From assembly GCF_025736875.1 (NCBI RefSeq), contig NZ_CP107052.1:1228001-1292000 (forward strand): a stretch of DNA of 64,000 bases, written 5' to 3'. How positions within the stretch are numbered: the stretch's first letter is position 1; each line of letters opens with the position of its first letter. Positions 9,948-19,128 of the stretch are shown in pieces. The notes under the pieces are model-generated. The model was given only the letters and a program-made list of their open reading frames with translations. It was not told the origin of the DNA and ran no database searches. The stretch comes from Candidatus Kirkpatrickella diaphorinae (lineage in GTDB: Bacteria > Pseudomonadota > Alphaproteobacteria > Acetobacterales > Acetobacteraceae). A program made the translations under genes and the position numbers.

Positions 9948-12900
9948 CTATTCGTTGAAGGATCGTATCACGCCAGGCAGAAAAACGGAAAACGGATTGG
10001 CTACAAGATGCGGATCTTTGAAATCACCCGTAATCACATAAGTCGCGGCAAAAACGCCCCCTTCTTTTTCAGGGGAGAAGAGATGGCCGAGTTTCGGGAA
10101 GCGTCCCAATATCGCATTAAACCCGAATGCGGGCACGACCGTCCCATGCAGGTCAAGCTTCTCCCGGCGCAAATCAATGAGGCCGCGCAGCGTCGCCCCG
10201 AGGGCGCGATTGCCGAAATATCCGTCTTCGATCAGGATCTGAGACGGGTCGATTGTGAGTTTGGCATGCAGGCGATCCAACGCAAAACGCTGCGGATTTG
10301 TCTTTGACCAATCCACCAACGCGGCATGGGCCAAGGTTTGCAGCAGACGGGGCGGCTTGCGGAAATTGAAAGCACCAACATCCAGATGGCCGCGCATTCG
10401 CGGGAGGGCCTGACAGCAATCCCCCTCTGTCACACCATCAAAGGCCAGATGTCCGCCCTCAAGCCGATCATAAATGGCGAGATTTTCGAGACTTCCCCCC
10501 AGATTTTGCACATGAATCTGCAGATGCGCGCGCTGCCCCTGGGGTGTGAGTTCCGCGCTGAGGGGGGAAACACCCCCCGCGTACAATGTTCCGCGTCTGA
10601 CACGTATCCCCTGCCCTGCTGAAGTGATCTGCAAATCCCGATAAATGGCGCGCCCATGATAAATCACGTCATTGGCACGTAAAGAGGCCTGCCAGTGCGC
10701 CGCTTCCCGAGACACGGGATGCGCCTTTGGCGTTTCTTGTGCGGCTTTGTGCGATGCGGCATTTCGCGGCTTTTGCAGCCATGGCGTGATGTCGAGCGTC
10801 GAGAGCCTGAGGCGCGCATCAACAGGCGTTTCATGGCGCGCCGGAAACACAATACGACCCGTGCCGGAACTACCAGCAAGGCGCATTTTGTCGAGTGTCA
10901 GAACGGAAATCTTGCCTTGAGCGGTTTGCCCCCAGCCTGACACGTCAATATTGTCCCCGGTAATGGCGAAACGCGGCAGATCCGTGATGACGCGGTTATG
11001 AAATTTGACCTCCGCCATCGCCTTGGCGGCCATGCCGAGCGGTTTTTGCCATAAGGGAATTGAGATCCCGGCGTCACGCAGGTCAAGCGATGTCTGGAGT
11101 GATGCGTGACCGTCCTCCGTCGCCGCGTAATGTGATTTCAGCAGCGCATGGCCCTGAAACCAGAATTCCGCATCAGGCAGGATTTTGCGAAGGTCGCCCG
11201 GCGTCACGATGGATTGCGCATCGAAAGACTCCGCCTGATCCGACGCGCCTTTCGGCATGAAGAGGAGATTGACATGGACCTGCGTCGGTAATGGCCCGAA
11301 TGCGCCTTTCGCATCCAATTTCATCTGGGACTGGGTCGCCACCAGATGACCTGACACGCCGGAAACAGATTGCCCCAGCACGAGGTTCTGCAGTTCAACC
11401 TTCTGAAACGCGGCTTTGATATCTGCCCGGAAAGCATCGGGCGACGCATCGGAATCCAGCGGAAACTGCATGGCAAGCTGCGCATCGACCTGCCCGGACG
11501 GCTTCGTGAAAGGTAATTTTTTACCTTTCAGCAATTTCAATTCCGGCTCTGACAGCACATTGATGAAGCCGGAGAGATCACCCACCAGATTGAGTTTGAG
11601 ATCCGCTATCTGGGAGGCATCGAACAATCCGTTGATACGCATGTGCCCGCTTTTTAACCGCAGGGAGCGGCCACTCTGCCCGCCCGGACCATCGCTGGAT
11701 GACACCAGGCGTGATGTCTGCCACCCGCGCAAAAAGGCGATATCGAGCGCATCCTTTTGCGTGATTGACAGATCCGCATCAAGGTGGATGCCCGGCGGGA
11801 TGGGACGTTTCCAGAAAAGCGTCGCGTCCCGCACATGCCATTTTCCTTCAAGGCCCGCAATATCGAGTTTATCGAACCCGTTCGGGCTGGCGAGTTGCGC
11901 TGTGACATCAAGACCCTCCGCCCTGCCCTGCGTCAAATTCTGCCCGACCCACAGCCTGACTGGCGGGATAAACTGCATCGGCCATATCGTCATCAATTGC
12001 GGGATCTGGATGGGTCCGGGGAGCGCGGCATGGATGTCGCCATCGATATTTTTTGGTGCCGCAAAATGGTCGAGATTAAGCTGCCCCTGCGCCGTGACGT
12101 CATGCATCTTCCCGTCAGCACCGCGCATTTGCAGGGACAGGTGAGAAAGTATGAGGCGCGCCGCATCATCCGCCCCGTTTTTGCGTCGCAGCATGGAAAG
12201 GAGAGGTCGCCCCGCATTTGATGCTGTATCCGGCGGGGATGCGGTGATGGCGGCCGTACCGCCCCCAAGCGATAAAGCCGGTCCATTTTTCTGTTGAATA
12301 TGCCCGGAGCCCAGCTTCACCTCTCCATCTATTCGCGTCAGATGAATTTGAGAGTCCGGAAGCACCATCATGGCCGGCCCGTGCGTGCGGAGTGCGATGG
12401 CGCCTGTCAATGTGGCCGGCATCTGCCAATTTGCGGCGGCGGGTAGAAAATTTTGCAGGTCAGCAAGGTTCTGCATCGGCAGGATGCCCCGCCAGATCGA
12501 CCCGTCCGGCAAAGAATGGGTCGTGATTGAAATATGTCCGAGATTTTGCGGACCGGCACGCACGCCGCCCTCCAGAGCGCCATCCCAGGATAAAGTGTAA
12601 TGCCCGGTATAAGCGCGCGCTAAAGCGCCCTGCGCCGCATCGAGGCTCAGAAGTTTGCCCGACGCACTGTCAAGGAGGCTGACCGACACATGGTCAATTT
12701 TCAGCTCATGCAGGAGGCGGAGGGAAAAGGGCGGGATCAGATACATGTGACGGCGCGCATCCGGCCAATCCAGATCAAGATCACCATCCTCGAAAAACCG
12801 CAATTTTACGAAACCATGGTCCGCAATCAAAGTGACCGGTCGGAAACGCTTATGGAGAAGATAGCGCGGCAGGAGGCGCATATAAGCGTGCTGCGCCGAT

Positions 12901-13235
12901 ACGAGAACATCGCCATCGCGCCCGATGATTTTGAGATCATCAGCCCAGACGCCCAAGCCTGAAGGCAGGCCGTGCGCCGGACTGCGCCAGCCGATCCTGA
13001 ACCGCGCCGCGGAGAGGCGGCCCGCAGGGGGGCCGCGCAGAAGGCTCCGTTCAATTGATATCGGGAAGAAACGCGAGATGATCGGGGTCACATCCACCGG
13101 GCCTGACCGAAACTGAATGACCAGATAAATGATGCCCATCGCGAATAGCGCGGCGATCACAAGGGCGCCATAAAGTGCCCTGCGCCAGAAAGAGGATGTC
13201 CCGGCTTTCACCGATGCCGGTGTGCCACGTTCCAC
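9948..13235 (-). CDS. large AsmA/YhdP-like (DUF3971) envelope protein
   Basis: About 1095 residues from the GTG at 13235 (TTG at 13238 is equally possible). Either start sits directly after the bcp stop codon; the longer open frame to 13331 would overlap bcp by 92 bp and is less likely. One N-terminal transmembrane helix (LYGALVIAALFAMGIIYLV) anchors a very long beta-rich periplasmic region, with a YhdP/AsmA-like C-terminal part containing LRGLIDLRREKLDLHGTVVP. YhdP-type proteins are implicated in phospholipid delivery to the outer membrane; the role here is inferred from family. A 59-bp gap separates it from rarA. Confidence 0.8.
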   Translation of the reverse strand: MERGTPASVKAGTSSFWRRALYGALVIAALFAMGIIYLVIQFRSGPVDVTPIISRFFPISIERSLLRGPPAGRLSAARFRIGWRSPAHGLPSGLGVWADDLKIIGRDGDVLVSAQHAYMRLLPRYLLHKRFRPVTLIADHGFVKLRFFEDGDLDLDWPDARRHMYLIPPFSLRLLHELKIDHVSVSLLDSASGKLLSLDAAQGALARAYTGHYTLSWDGALEGGVRAGPQNLGHISITTHSLPDGSIWRGILPMQNLADLQNFLPAAANWQMPATLTGAIALRTHGPAMMVLPDSQIHLTRIDGEVKLGSGHIQQKNGPALSLGGGTAAITASPPDTASNAGRPLLSMLRRKNGADDAARLILSHLSLQMRGADGKMHDVTAQGQLNLDHFAAPKNIDGDIHAALPGPIQIPQLMTIWPMQFIPPVRLWVGQNLTQGRAEGLDVTAQLASPNGFDKLDIAGLEGKWHVRDATLFWKRPIPPGIHLDADLSITQKDALDIAFLRGWQTSRLVSSSDGPGGQSGRSLRLKSGHMRINGLFDASQIADLKLNLVGDLSGFINVLSEPELKLLKGKKLPFTKPSGQVDAQLAMQFPLDSDASPDAFRADIKAAFQKVELQNLVLGQSVSGVSGHLVATQSQMKLDAKGAFGPLPTQVHVNLLFMPKGASDQAESFDAQSIVTPGDLRKILPDAEFWFQGHALLKSHYAATEDGHASLQTSLDLRDAGISIPLWQKPLGMAAKAMAEVKFHNRVITDLPRFAITGDNIDVSGWGQTAQGKISVLTLDKMRLAGSSGTGRIVFPARHETPVDARLRLSTLDITPWLQKPRNAASHKAAQETPKAHPVSREAAHWQASLRANDVIYHGRAIYRDLQITSAGQGIRVRRGTLYAGGVSPLSAELTPQGQRAHLQIHVQNLGGSLENLAIYDRLEGGHLAFDGVTEGDCCQALPRMRGHLDVGAFNFRKPPRLLQTLAHAALVDWSKTNPQRFALDRLHAKLTIDPSQILIEDGYFGNRALGATLRGLIDLRREKLDLHGTVVPAFGFNAILGRFPKLGHLFSPEKEGGVFAATYVITGDFKDPHLVANPFSVFLPGVIRSFNE

Positions 13236-13239
13236 CAAT

Positions 13240-13701
13240 TTACAGCTCGGCGGCGGCTTCCTTGACGAGGCGGGCATGTTCCGCGGCTTTGACGTTTCGC
13301 CAGACGAAGCGGATTTTGCCATCGCGATCAATCAGGAAGGAGCTTCGCTGGATGCCGAGATAGGTTTTGCCGTAATTCTTCTTCTCAACCCAGACATCGT
13401 AGATTTTTGACAGAGCGTGATCCGCATCGCTTGCCAAGGGGAAGGTCAGACCGAATTTTTCAGCAAATTTATCAAGTTTGGGCACCGGGTCGGGGCTGAC
13501 GCCGATAACTTGAAGGCCAAGCCTCTGTAATTGCGGCAGATCACTTTGCAGGTCACAGGCCTGCGTTGTGCAACCCGGCGTGTCGGCCTTCGGGTAAAAA
13601 TAAAGAAGGTAGGGCTGCCCCTGATAATCCGTGTCCTGCACCGTTCGCCCCCCGGAAGCCTGAAGGGAAAATTTCGGCGCTTTGTCTCCAACGTCGATCA
13701 T
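13240..13701 (-). CDS. bcp: thioredoxin-dependent thiol peroxidase (peroxiredoxin Q/Bcp)
   Basis: 153 residues from the ATG at 13701, with GGAG 9-12 nt upstream; a longer frame to 13830 adds 43 non-conserved residues. It has the Prx-Q fold with peroxidatic Cys44 and resolving Cys49 in the DTPGCTTQAC motif, plus FYPKADTPGC and the VSPDPVPKLDKFAEK segment. It reduces hydroperoxides in the cytoplasm using thioredoxin. It is the first gene of the minus-strand run that continues with the large AsmA-like gene 4 bp later. Confidence 0.94.
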   Translation of the reverse strand: MIDVGDKAPKFSLQASGGRTVQDTDYQGQPYLLYFYPKADTPGCTTQACDLQSDLPQLQRLGLQVIGVSPDPVPKLDKFAEKFGLTFPLASDADHALSKIYDVWVEKKNYGKTYLGIQRSSFLIDRDGKIRFVWRNVKAAEHARLVKEAAAEL

Positions 13702-13900
13702 GCGAGCTTCTCCGTCCTGATGAAGGCCCGTTATCTTTAGCGTAGCTGACGATGCCGCGCAGATATCGAGGCGGCCCTGAGGCAATTGGCTTGGACGACC
13801 CTCATAGCGTAAACCACGTCGAACGCCCACCCTGCAAACAGGTCAAGTTATTTAAGGTTCGATTTTATTTCGCCCTGTGCGGCCTGCGCGTACCCGGATC

Positions 13901-13918
13901 GCGCCCTGAGGAGGGCGC
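13901..13918 (-). terminator. hairpin just downstream of the Gly/Pro-rich secreted protein gene
   Basis: Perfect 7-bp stem GCGCCCT (13901-13907) with AGGGCGC (13912-13918) and a 4-nt loop, starting 7 bp past the stop of the minus-strand gene at 13925. There is no adjacent T-run, so it may be a weak terminator or a 3'-end stabiliser. Confidence 0.4.
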
Positions 13919-13924
13919 TGAATC

Positions 13925-14392
13925 TCAAGGTACGGGCTGAAACCATGGTGGCGCGGGCGGCAATTCAGGCGGCGGGGGCGGATAGGCGGGACCATTGATC
14001 ACATTGATCTGCACCGGTGGATAAACGACCTGATGCGCGCTTGAAGCAACCTCCATGCCCACGGCCCCGCCAATCAGCCCGCCAACGATAAGCCCCGTGC
14101 CCAGGCCACTGCCACCATACCAGTAACCGGGCCCCCAGCCCCAACCCCAACCATCATTGATAACAGGTGGTGGCGGAAGGGGTGGGCCGAAGTGCGGCCC
14201 CCAATATGGCCCGCGCGGGCCAAAATAAGGCCGTCTTACCGGACCGAACCGATAGTGACCGCCGGGGCCGAAATGCGGCCCGCCGCGATGGAATCCGTGT
14301 CCGTAAGGCTGCGCCATCACAGGCGGGGACAGGCTGATTGAAAGGCCCAGCGATGCTACTGACAGTGTTTTGAAAAAAATGCCCCGCATCAT
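13925..14392 (-). CDS. secreted Gly/Pro/Trp-rich protein with glycine-zipper segment, unknown function
   Basis: 155 residues from the ATG at 14392, picked because AGGAG lies 4 nt upstream and because it yields a clean Sec signal peptide (MMRGIFFKTL... ending PPVMA before QPYGHG). The mature part has a His/Gly/Pro-rich region, a tryptophan-glycine run (DGWGWGWGPGYWYGG), a hydrophobic glycine-zipper-like stretch (GTGLIVGGLIGGAVGMEVA) and a proline-rich tail. It looks like a small envelope protein of the glycine-zipper type; I do not recognise a specific family or function. Confidence 0.7.
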   Translation of the reverse strand: MMRGIFFKTLSVASLGLSISLSPPVMAQPYGHGFHRGGPHFGPGGHYRFGPVRRPYFGPRGPYWGPHFGPPLPPPPVINDGWGWGWGPGYWYGGSGLGTGLIVGGLIGGAVGMEVASSAHQVVYPPVQINVINGPAYPPPPPELPPAPPWFQPVP

Positions 14393-14583
14393 ACGCTCCT
14401 GAAATGCGATTAAGTCGCGCGGCATTTTTGCAGCGCGCCGGATCTGTTTCTCAGATGGGCGCGGAAACATGCCGGAAAAACGGCAAAAAGCTGGTTATTT
14501 TGTGACAAAATGATTCAGATCCTTGCCAAAGCACCGCGTTATAGGTGTGTGCGGCGCTTTCCCCGGCATGACCCTTGCTTTCT

Positions 14584-15234
14584 TTAATGTTTCTCTTTGT
14601 CACTTTTGACAGGGAGGGCATTATAACCCGCAGGCACCTCAAAAACAGAACCGGGTAATGCGCGGTAACTGACCTGTTTGGCGACGAGCTTGCCATTCAC
14701 GCCATCAGCATCGACCCCCTCCTCCGACAGGATGATGCCGTCATCCGTCACACATGCGGTCGCGGCGCCGTAGCGACTGGTGATCGCCCAGCGCGTGCAG
14801 GTCAGTCCCGCGACATTCGCCTGGCCCTGCGGCGTGAAAGCCATGGAAAGATCGAGCATGAACGGGTTTCTTAAACCCACTTTCGGGGAGAAGCGGTTGA
14901 AAAGCTTCTGCTGATGCAGGATCAACGTAACGAAATGATCTTTGCGATTAAAAATTGTGGTCGCGATATGTTGCGGCCCGTCAACCCGCATAAAATCGCC
15001 ACCCGCCTTGAAAGATACGGTCACATCCAGAGGTTTCGGAAATTTCTTGGGCTGCACCGCGTAGGTGACTTCAGCATCGCGCATCGGTGTCAAGGGTGGA
15101 TGCTGGGAGGCGATTACGCTCTCTTTTCCGTCCGCGGGTTTGACTTGCGCAAAGGCCGTCTGTGGCGCGCCCGGTGTCATGACACCTGCGATGATGGCAG
15201 CACCGAAAGCGGCGAGACATGTTTTTGAGGACAT
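14584..15234 (-). CDS. secreted hypothetical protein (periplasmic, DUF4412-like)
   Basis: 216 residues with a Sec signal peptide (residues 1-29, ending TAFA before QVKPADG). The mature region has a strand-rich pattern, with TVSFKAGGDFMRVDGP and TPQGQANVAGLTCTRWAI segments that resemble DUF4412-type periplasmic proteins; that comparison is from memory and moderate. Two cysteines (TCTRW and AACVTDDG-like context) could form a disulfide. It is separated from aat by only 36 bp on the same strand, so co-transcription after aat is possible. Confidence 0.7.
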   Translation of the reverse strand: MSSKTCLAAFGAAIIAGVMTPGAPQTAFAQVKPADGKESVIASQHPPLTPMRDAEVTYAVQPKKFPKPLDVTVSFKAGGDFMRVDGPQHIATTIFNRKDHFVTLILHQQKLFNRFSPKVGLRNPFMLDLSMAFTPQGQANVAGLTCTRWAITSRYGAATACVTDDGIILSEEGVDADGVNGKLVAKQVSYRALPGSVFEVPAGYNALPVKSDKEKH

Positions 15235-15270
15235 GAGCGGAAAATCCTTCCCGAAAAATTAAATTCATCG

Positions 15271-15960
15271 TCAGGCCGCGTCGCGGACCTTCAAAGATCG
15301 AATCTCCGGCATCAAAGCATCCAACCTGACATCTGCACACCAGACCACGTCGCGTTGAAGTGCCTCGGAAAGGGCGTCCTGGTAATGCGATGCGTCCCAG
15401 ATGAGACAGCCGAATTGCGCAAGGTGCGACGTTGGATATTGCGTGTCAAGCAAGGCAAAGCCCTGCCGGCGGAGAGTCGCGACCAGGTGAACCAGCGCGA
15501 TCTTTGAGGCATCTCTGGCGCGTGAGACCATCGTTTCTCCAAAAAACGCGCCACCAATATGGATACCGAACAAACCACCCACGAGCTCATGCCCCGCCCA
15601 GATTTCAACGGAATGTGCGTATCCGGCCTCAAACAGCGCCAGATAGAGTTGTCTGAGGGGTTGGTTGATCCAGGTCTCCGTGCGGGTCGGATGTCGCGCC
15701 GCGCAGAGATCCAGGATGCGCACAAAATCGCGGTCGGACGTCACATCATATCGACCGGCGAGCACCGTGCGGCGCAGGCGCCGGGGGAGGTGAAACCGGT
15801 CATTCAGCGGCATCACACCGCGCTGCATCGGCTGAAACCAATGCAGAATATCGTCATCCGCATTGTCCGCCATCAGGAACCGCCCGTGATGATAACCTTC
15901 AAGCATATCCTGCATTGTAAAAGGGCGGGTACGCCGACGTGACGATTTACCGCCCGTCAT
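15271..15960 (-). CDS. aat: leucyl/phenylalanyl-tRNA--protein transferase
   Basis: 229 residues matching Aat, which transfers Leu or Phe from aminoacyl-tRNA to N-terminal Arg or Lys of proteins, marking them for ClpS/ClpAP degradation. Visible signatures are YHHGRFLMAD near the start, the WF-P-RGVMPL segment, the central VEIWAGHELVGGLFGIHIGGAFFGE and LLDTQYPTSHLAQFG. The ATG at 15960 has no good ribosome binding site; the ATGs at 15915 and 15906 are alternatives that would shorten the non-conserved N-terminus. Confidence 0.93.
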   Translation of the reverse strand: MTGGKSSRRRTRPFTMQDMLEGYHHGRFLMADNADDDILHWFQPMQRGVMPLNDRFHLPRRLRRTVLAGRYDVTSDRDFVRILDLCAARHPTRTETWINQPLRQLYLALFEAGYAHSVEIWAGHELVGGLFGIHIGGAFFGETMVSRARDASKIALVHLVATLRRQGFALLDTQYPTSHLAQFGCLIWDASHYQDALSEALQRDVVWCADVRLDALMPEIRSLKVRDAA

Positions 15961-15993
15961 ATAATGTTATGATGGCCCGGGGCCTGGGTCGCT

Positions 15994-16182
15994 ATGGAGA
16001 GCATGTTGGAACTGACAAAAGCCTTTCTCATCTCATTCTTTTTCATGCAGATGATCTATATTTTCTACCCGCGCGTGGGGGGATTATGGTTCATTATATC
16101 GACAGTGAGCCTTCTCGGTGCGTTGGCAGGTTGTGTCTTTGAAGGCATCCTCATGCTCGGGAAAAATCCATCACGTCGCTGA
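15994..16182 (+). CDS. possible small membrane protein, 62 aa
   Basis: A 62-codon frame from ATG 15994 (a second ATG at 16003 would give 59 aa) with two hydrophobic helices (about 8-25 and 31-52) separated by a short YPRVGG turn and ending in a basic tail, KNPSRR. It fills the gap between the aat start and the EcsC gene and overlaps the end of the latter by 12 bp on the opposite strand. The hydrophobic pattern is protein-like, but I recognise no family and the ribosome binding site is weak. Confidence 0.4.
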   Translation: MESMLELTKAFLISFFFMQMIYIFYPRVGGLWFIISTVSLLGALAGCVFEGILMLGKNPSRR

Positions 16183-17004
16183 ACGTCCTTCACGCACAGC
16201 CTCGGCCATGTGGTCAGCCGTCTCACGCACGCTCAGGCCATGGGTGCGCTCCAACCGGCGGATCGTAAAATGTGCCCGCGCGAGTGAGCGGTAATGTGCC
16301 AGAAATGCCGCATTCAGCGACGCACCGCAAAGCGCACCCGCGACCGGCATCATCTGAAGGGCGAATTTCCGTGACAGGCCCATCCCGTAATGCGACGCGA
16401 CCTCGCCAATCAGCATCACGATTGGCCTTCCCCGCATCAAGGCGCGCGCGGAGAAGAACCCGAGTTCACTCTCCTCACCCTGCGAAGTTGAGGCGAAGCT
16501 TCGCAGGGCGAAGACTTCCAGACATGCCCGGCGCGTATCAGGATCGGAGAGATCCTCCCCCTCCTGCCGGGCAATATCGGCGATTTCCCGCATGATGGTG
16601 AGGGTGGTGAAACCCACATCGGGCAAGAGGCCGAGCGCCCCGCTAAACCCCCCGACCGCGCCGGATATCGCCACCGCAACCTGAGCGCCCCCCTCCCTGA
16701 GACGGTGACGCGGACGCGCTACGGGCTTTGACATTCCCATAATCGCGACATCAAAGGCACGGGTGATCGCGACTTCCGCAATGCCCTGAAACTTGGCCTG
16801 TAAAGATGGCGCAAGCCCGATTCCCTGAAGGCTCAGCCGCGCGGCCTGCCCGATCGCGCCGCCCATGAGATCGGCCAGCCGGACGAGCAAACCGCGGCCT
16901 TTTTCAACATCGGCAAGGGCGCCCTGTAATTGCCGCAATGAATCGGCATCGAGTTTCGACCGGATGACTGCAAAACCCGGTGACGACGCATCAGATGACG
17001 TCAT
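16171..17004 (-). CDS. EcsC family protein
   Basis: 277 residues from ATG 17004, which has GAGGAGGG about 8 nt upstream; the frame stays open to 17160 but those extra residues look non-conserved. It is a member of the EcsC family, with the LPDVGFTTLTIMREIADIARQEGEDL core, the DTRRACLEVFALRSF segment and an alanine/glycine-rich amphipathic part (AISGAVGGFSGALGLLP). EcsC proteins are named after a Bacillus gene next to an ABC exporter; no catalytic function is known. The hydrophobic segments suggest membrane association. Confidence 0.85.
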   Translation of the reverse strand: MTSSDASSPGFAVIRSKLDADSLRQLQGALADVEKGRGLLVRLADLMGGAIGQAARLSLQGIGLAPSLQAKFQGIAEVAITRAFDVAIMGMSKPVARPRHRLREGGAQVAVAISGAVGGFSGALGLLPDVGFTTLTIMREIADIARQEGEDLSDPDTRRACLEVFALRSFASTSQGEESELGFFSARALMRGRPIVMLIGEVASHYGMGLSRKFALQMMPVAGALCGASLNAAFLAHYRSLARAHFTIRRLERTHGLSVRETADHMAEAVREGRSAT

Positions 17005-17266
17005 GGCGCGACCCTCCTCAATAAATATGTTTCGATGGTAGCACGGTGCTGCGCAGGATGCACACGCCACTACGGTGAAAGAATAAAGGATGCGACCTTG
17101 CATCATCGTGAAAAGCGACGATGTTTTAGGTCTCAGTTGTTGAAGTTCCGGTCGATACATTCATTGACGGGGGGCTTGTCCCGCGCCAGAAATTCAATCG
17201 ATCGTCGCCCCTCCTCGACTCGCACCCACATTTTAAACAAAAACGACGTGAAAAGGCCGCCACGAT

Positions 17267-18652
17267 ATGAATCGAGACACGAAAAGCCAGGGCATCCAAA
17301 CCGTCAACCCGGCAACGGGCGCGGATCTCGCCTTCCACCCCTTCATTGAGGATAATGCGGTGGATGGTGTGCTTCAGCGGGCAGCCCTGGGCTTTGAAAC
17401 GTGGCGAAATATGGGCATGACGGCCCGGCTCGAAATTCTGAAACAATTTGGCGCCGCAATTGAGAGCGCCAAGGAAAATCTTGCCCATCAGGCCAGTATT
17501 GAAATGGGCAAGCCGATCACCCAGTCATTGGCGGAAATCGACCGTTGCGTGCAATTAACGCGCTGGATCGTCGATCATACACCCAAAATCCTGTCGCCAC
17601 GGAAGGTCGATATACCGACCGGGCGCGCCTGGCTCCGTTTTGATCCGGTCGGCACTGTTTTTGGCATCACGCCCTGGAATTTTCCCCTTTACCAGATCAT
17701 TCGCGCCGCTGTGCCGATTATGGCGGGCGGCAATGGTTATCTCGTCAAACCCGCAGAGTGCACCATGCAATGCGGTTTAATGCTGAATGATATTGCCGCG
17801 TCCGTTGGGATGGGTGATGTGTTTATCGCCGCAAATTTCCGGCGGGAACATTCCCGGCAAATCATCCAGGACAGACGCATCGCGGGCGTCGCCCTGACGG
17901 GCAGTGTCGGTGCGGGCCGTGCCATTAGTCAGCTTGCCGGTGAGGCGGGTAAAAAGACGGTCATGGAATTAGGCGGGTCCGACCCTTTCATCATTCTCGC
18001 CGATGCCGACCTTGAAAAAGCCGTCGACGGCGCTGTGGCGTCACGCTTTGGAAATGCCGGGCAAGTCTGTATCGCCGCGAAGCGGTTCATCGTCGAAGAA
18101 TCGATCGCCGCCGATTTTACCGATCGGTTCGCTGAACGCATCGCTGACATGCAACCGGGCGACCCGCTCGATCGTGAGACTTTCCTCGGCCCGATGTCGC
18201 GCATTGACCTGCGCGATGCTCTGCATAAACAGGTGCAGATAGCCGTCAAGGAAGGGGCGAAACTTGTCTTGGGGGGGGCAAAGCCGCGGCAACCCGGCGC
18301 CTGGTATCCGCCCACCCTCCTGACGGACGTCACGCCGGAAATGGCGTGTTTCCGGGAGGAGCTCTTCGGGCCTGTTGCCTGCGTGATTGTCGCGAAAGAC
18401 TCGGATGACGCCGTCAGATTGGCCAATGACAGTGATTTCGGCCTGTCATCCAGCCTCTGGACGAAAGATCTCGCAAAGGCCGCGCAACTGGCGGGCGAAA
18501 TTGAAGCCGGAGCCGTCAACATCAATAAGGGGTCAAGCTCCGACCCGAACCTCCCGATCGGCGGGATCAAGGCAAGTGGTTACGGGCGGGAACTGACCGA
18601 GTTCGGCCTGCTGGAATTTATGAACATCAAACCTGTCTGGGCCGCTGCTTAG
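17267..18652 (+). CDS. NAD(P)-dependent aldehyde dehydrogenase (succinate-semialdehyde dehydrogenase type)
   Basis: 461 residues of the aldehyde dehydrogenase superfamily. The catalytic cysteine is C268 in GNAGQVCIAAKRF and the general-base glutamate is E234 in VMELGGSDPF; the TPWNFPLYQI and GPVGVI-like DPVGTVFGI segments of the cofactor-binding domain are also present. The length and the C-terminal GGIKASGYGRELTEFG resemble the GabD/SSADH group, but the substrate is uncertain; in acetic acid bacteria related enzymes oxidise several aldehydes. It is cytoplasmic and transcribed alone, divergently from the EcsC gene across about 260 bp. Confidence 0.87.
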   Translation: MNRDTKSQGIQTVNPATGADLAFHPFIEDNAVDGVLQRAALGFETWRNMGMTARLEILKQFGAAIESAKENLAHQASIEMGKPITQSLAEIDRCVQLTRWIVDHTPKILSPRKVDIPTGRAWLRFDPVGTVFGITPWNFPLYQIIRAAVPIMAGGNGYLVKPAECTMQCGLMLNDIAASVGMGDVFIAANFRREHSRQIIQDRRIAGVALTGSVGAGRAISQLAGEAGKKTVMELGGSDPFIILADADLEKAVDGAVASRFGNAGQVCIAAKRFIVEESIAADFTDRFAERIADMQPGDPLDRETFLGPMSRIDLRDALHKQVQIAVKEGAKLVLGGAKPRQPGAWYPPTLLTDVTPEMACFREELFGPVACVIVAKDSDDAVRLANDSDFGLSSSLWTKDLAKAAQLAGEIEAGAVNINKGSSSDPNLPIGGIKASGYGRELTEFGLLEFMNIKPVWAAA

Positions 18653-18717
18653 ACGGTTTCCGGCGACGCAAAGGATCGGCCATCATACGGGCCGATCCGG
18701 CGCGGACCCATAGCACG

Positions 18718-19128
18718 TTACGTGATGCCGCCCATTTTGCAGATAATATCCCATTCATCCGCTGTTATCGGCGCGACAGAAAGGCGGGATTGCCGCAAAA
18801 GGGCCATTTCAGAAAGTGCCGGTGAAGCTTTTATCTGGGCGAGCGTGACGGGCCGCTTCATGGGTTTCACTGTGCATACATCGACGCACACCCATCTCGG
18901 GTCATCAGAAGTCGGGTCCGGATAGGCGGTGCGCACAACTTCGACAATGCCGCGAATCGCCTTCTCTGTCACGGAATGGTAAAAAAAGGCCCGGTCGCCT
19001 TTTTCCATCGCGGCCAGATTATTGCGCGCCTGAAAATTGCGCACGCCGGTCCAGGGCTCAACATTATTATGACATTGCATATCCCAGGAAAACGACGCAG
19101 GCTCAGACTTGATCAACCAATATTTCAT
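18718..19128 (-). CDS. EVE domain protein
   Basis: 136 residues forming one EVE (PUA-like) domain: MKYWLIKSEP at the start, WTGVRNFQARNNL, the KGDRAFFYHS strand, EVVRTAYPDPT and a C-terminal PITADEWDII. EVE domains bind modified bases in DNA or RNA; in bacteria they occur alone or fused to restriction enzymes, and no restriction genes are nearby here. It is transcribed away from the ccm cluster. Confidence 0.9.
   Translation of the reverse strand: MKYWLIKSEPASFSWDMQCHNNVEPWTGVRNFQARNNLAAMEKGDRAFFYHSVTEKAIRGIVEVVRTAYPDPTSDDPRWVCVDVCTVKPMKRPVTLAQIKASPALSEMALLRQSRLSVAPITADEWDIICKMGGIT

Noticed and set aside
11416-12144. 242-codon plus-strand frame inside the YhdP-like gene
   Set aside because: It is a shadow of the minus-strand coding sequence; composition is Ser/Pro/Arg-rich with no motif.
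13236-13331. Longer start for the YhdP-like gene overlapping bcp by 92 bp
   Set aside because: GTG and TTG codons immediately after the bcp stop give a non-overlapping gene that keeps the membrane anchor.
13702-13830. N-terminal extension of bcp by 43 residues
   Set aside because: The extension is non-conserved, and the ATG at 13701 has a good ribosome binding site and gives the canonical peroxiredoxin start.
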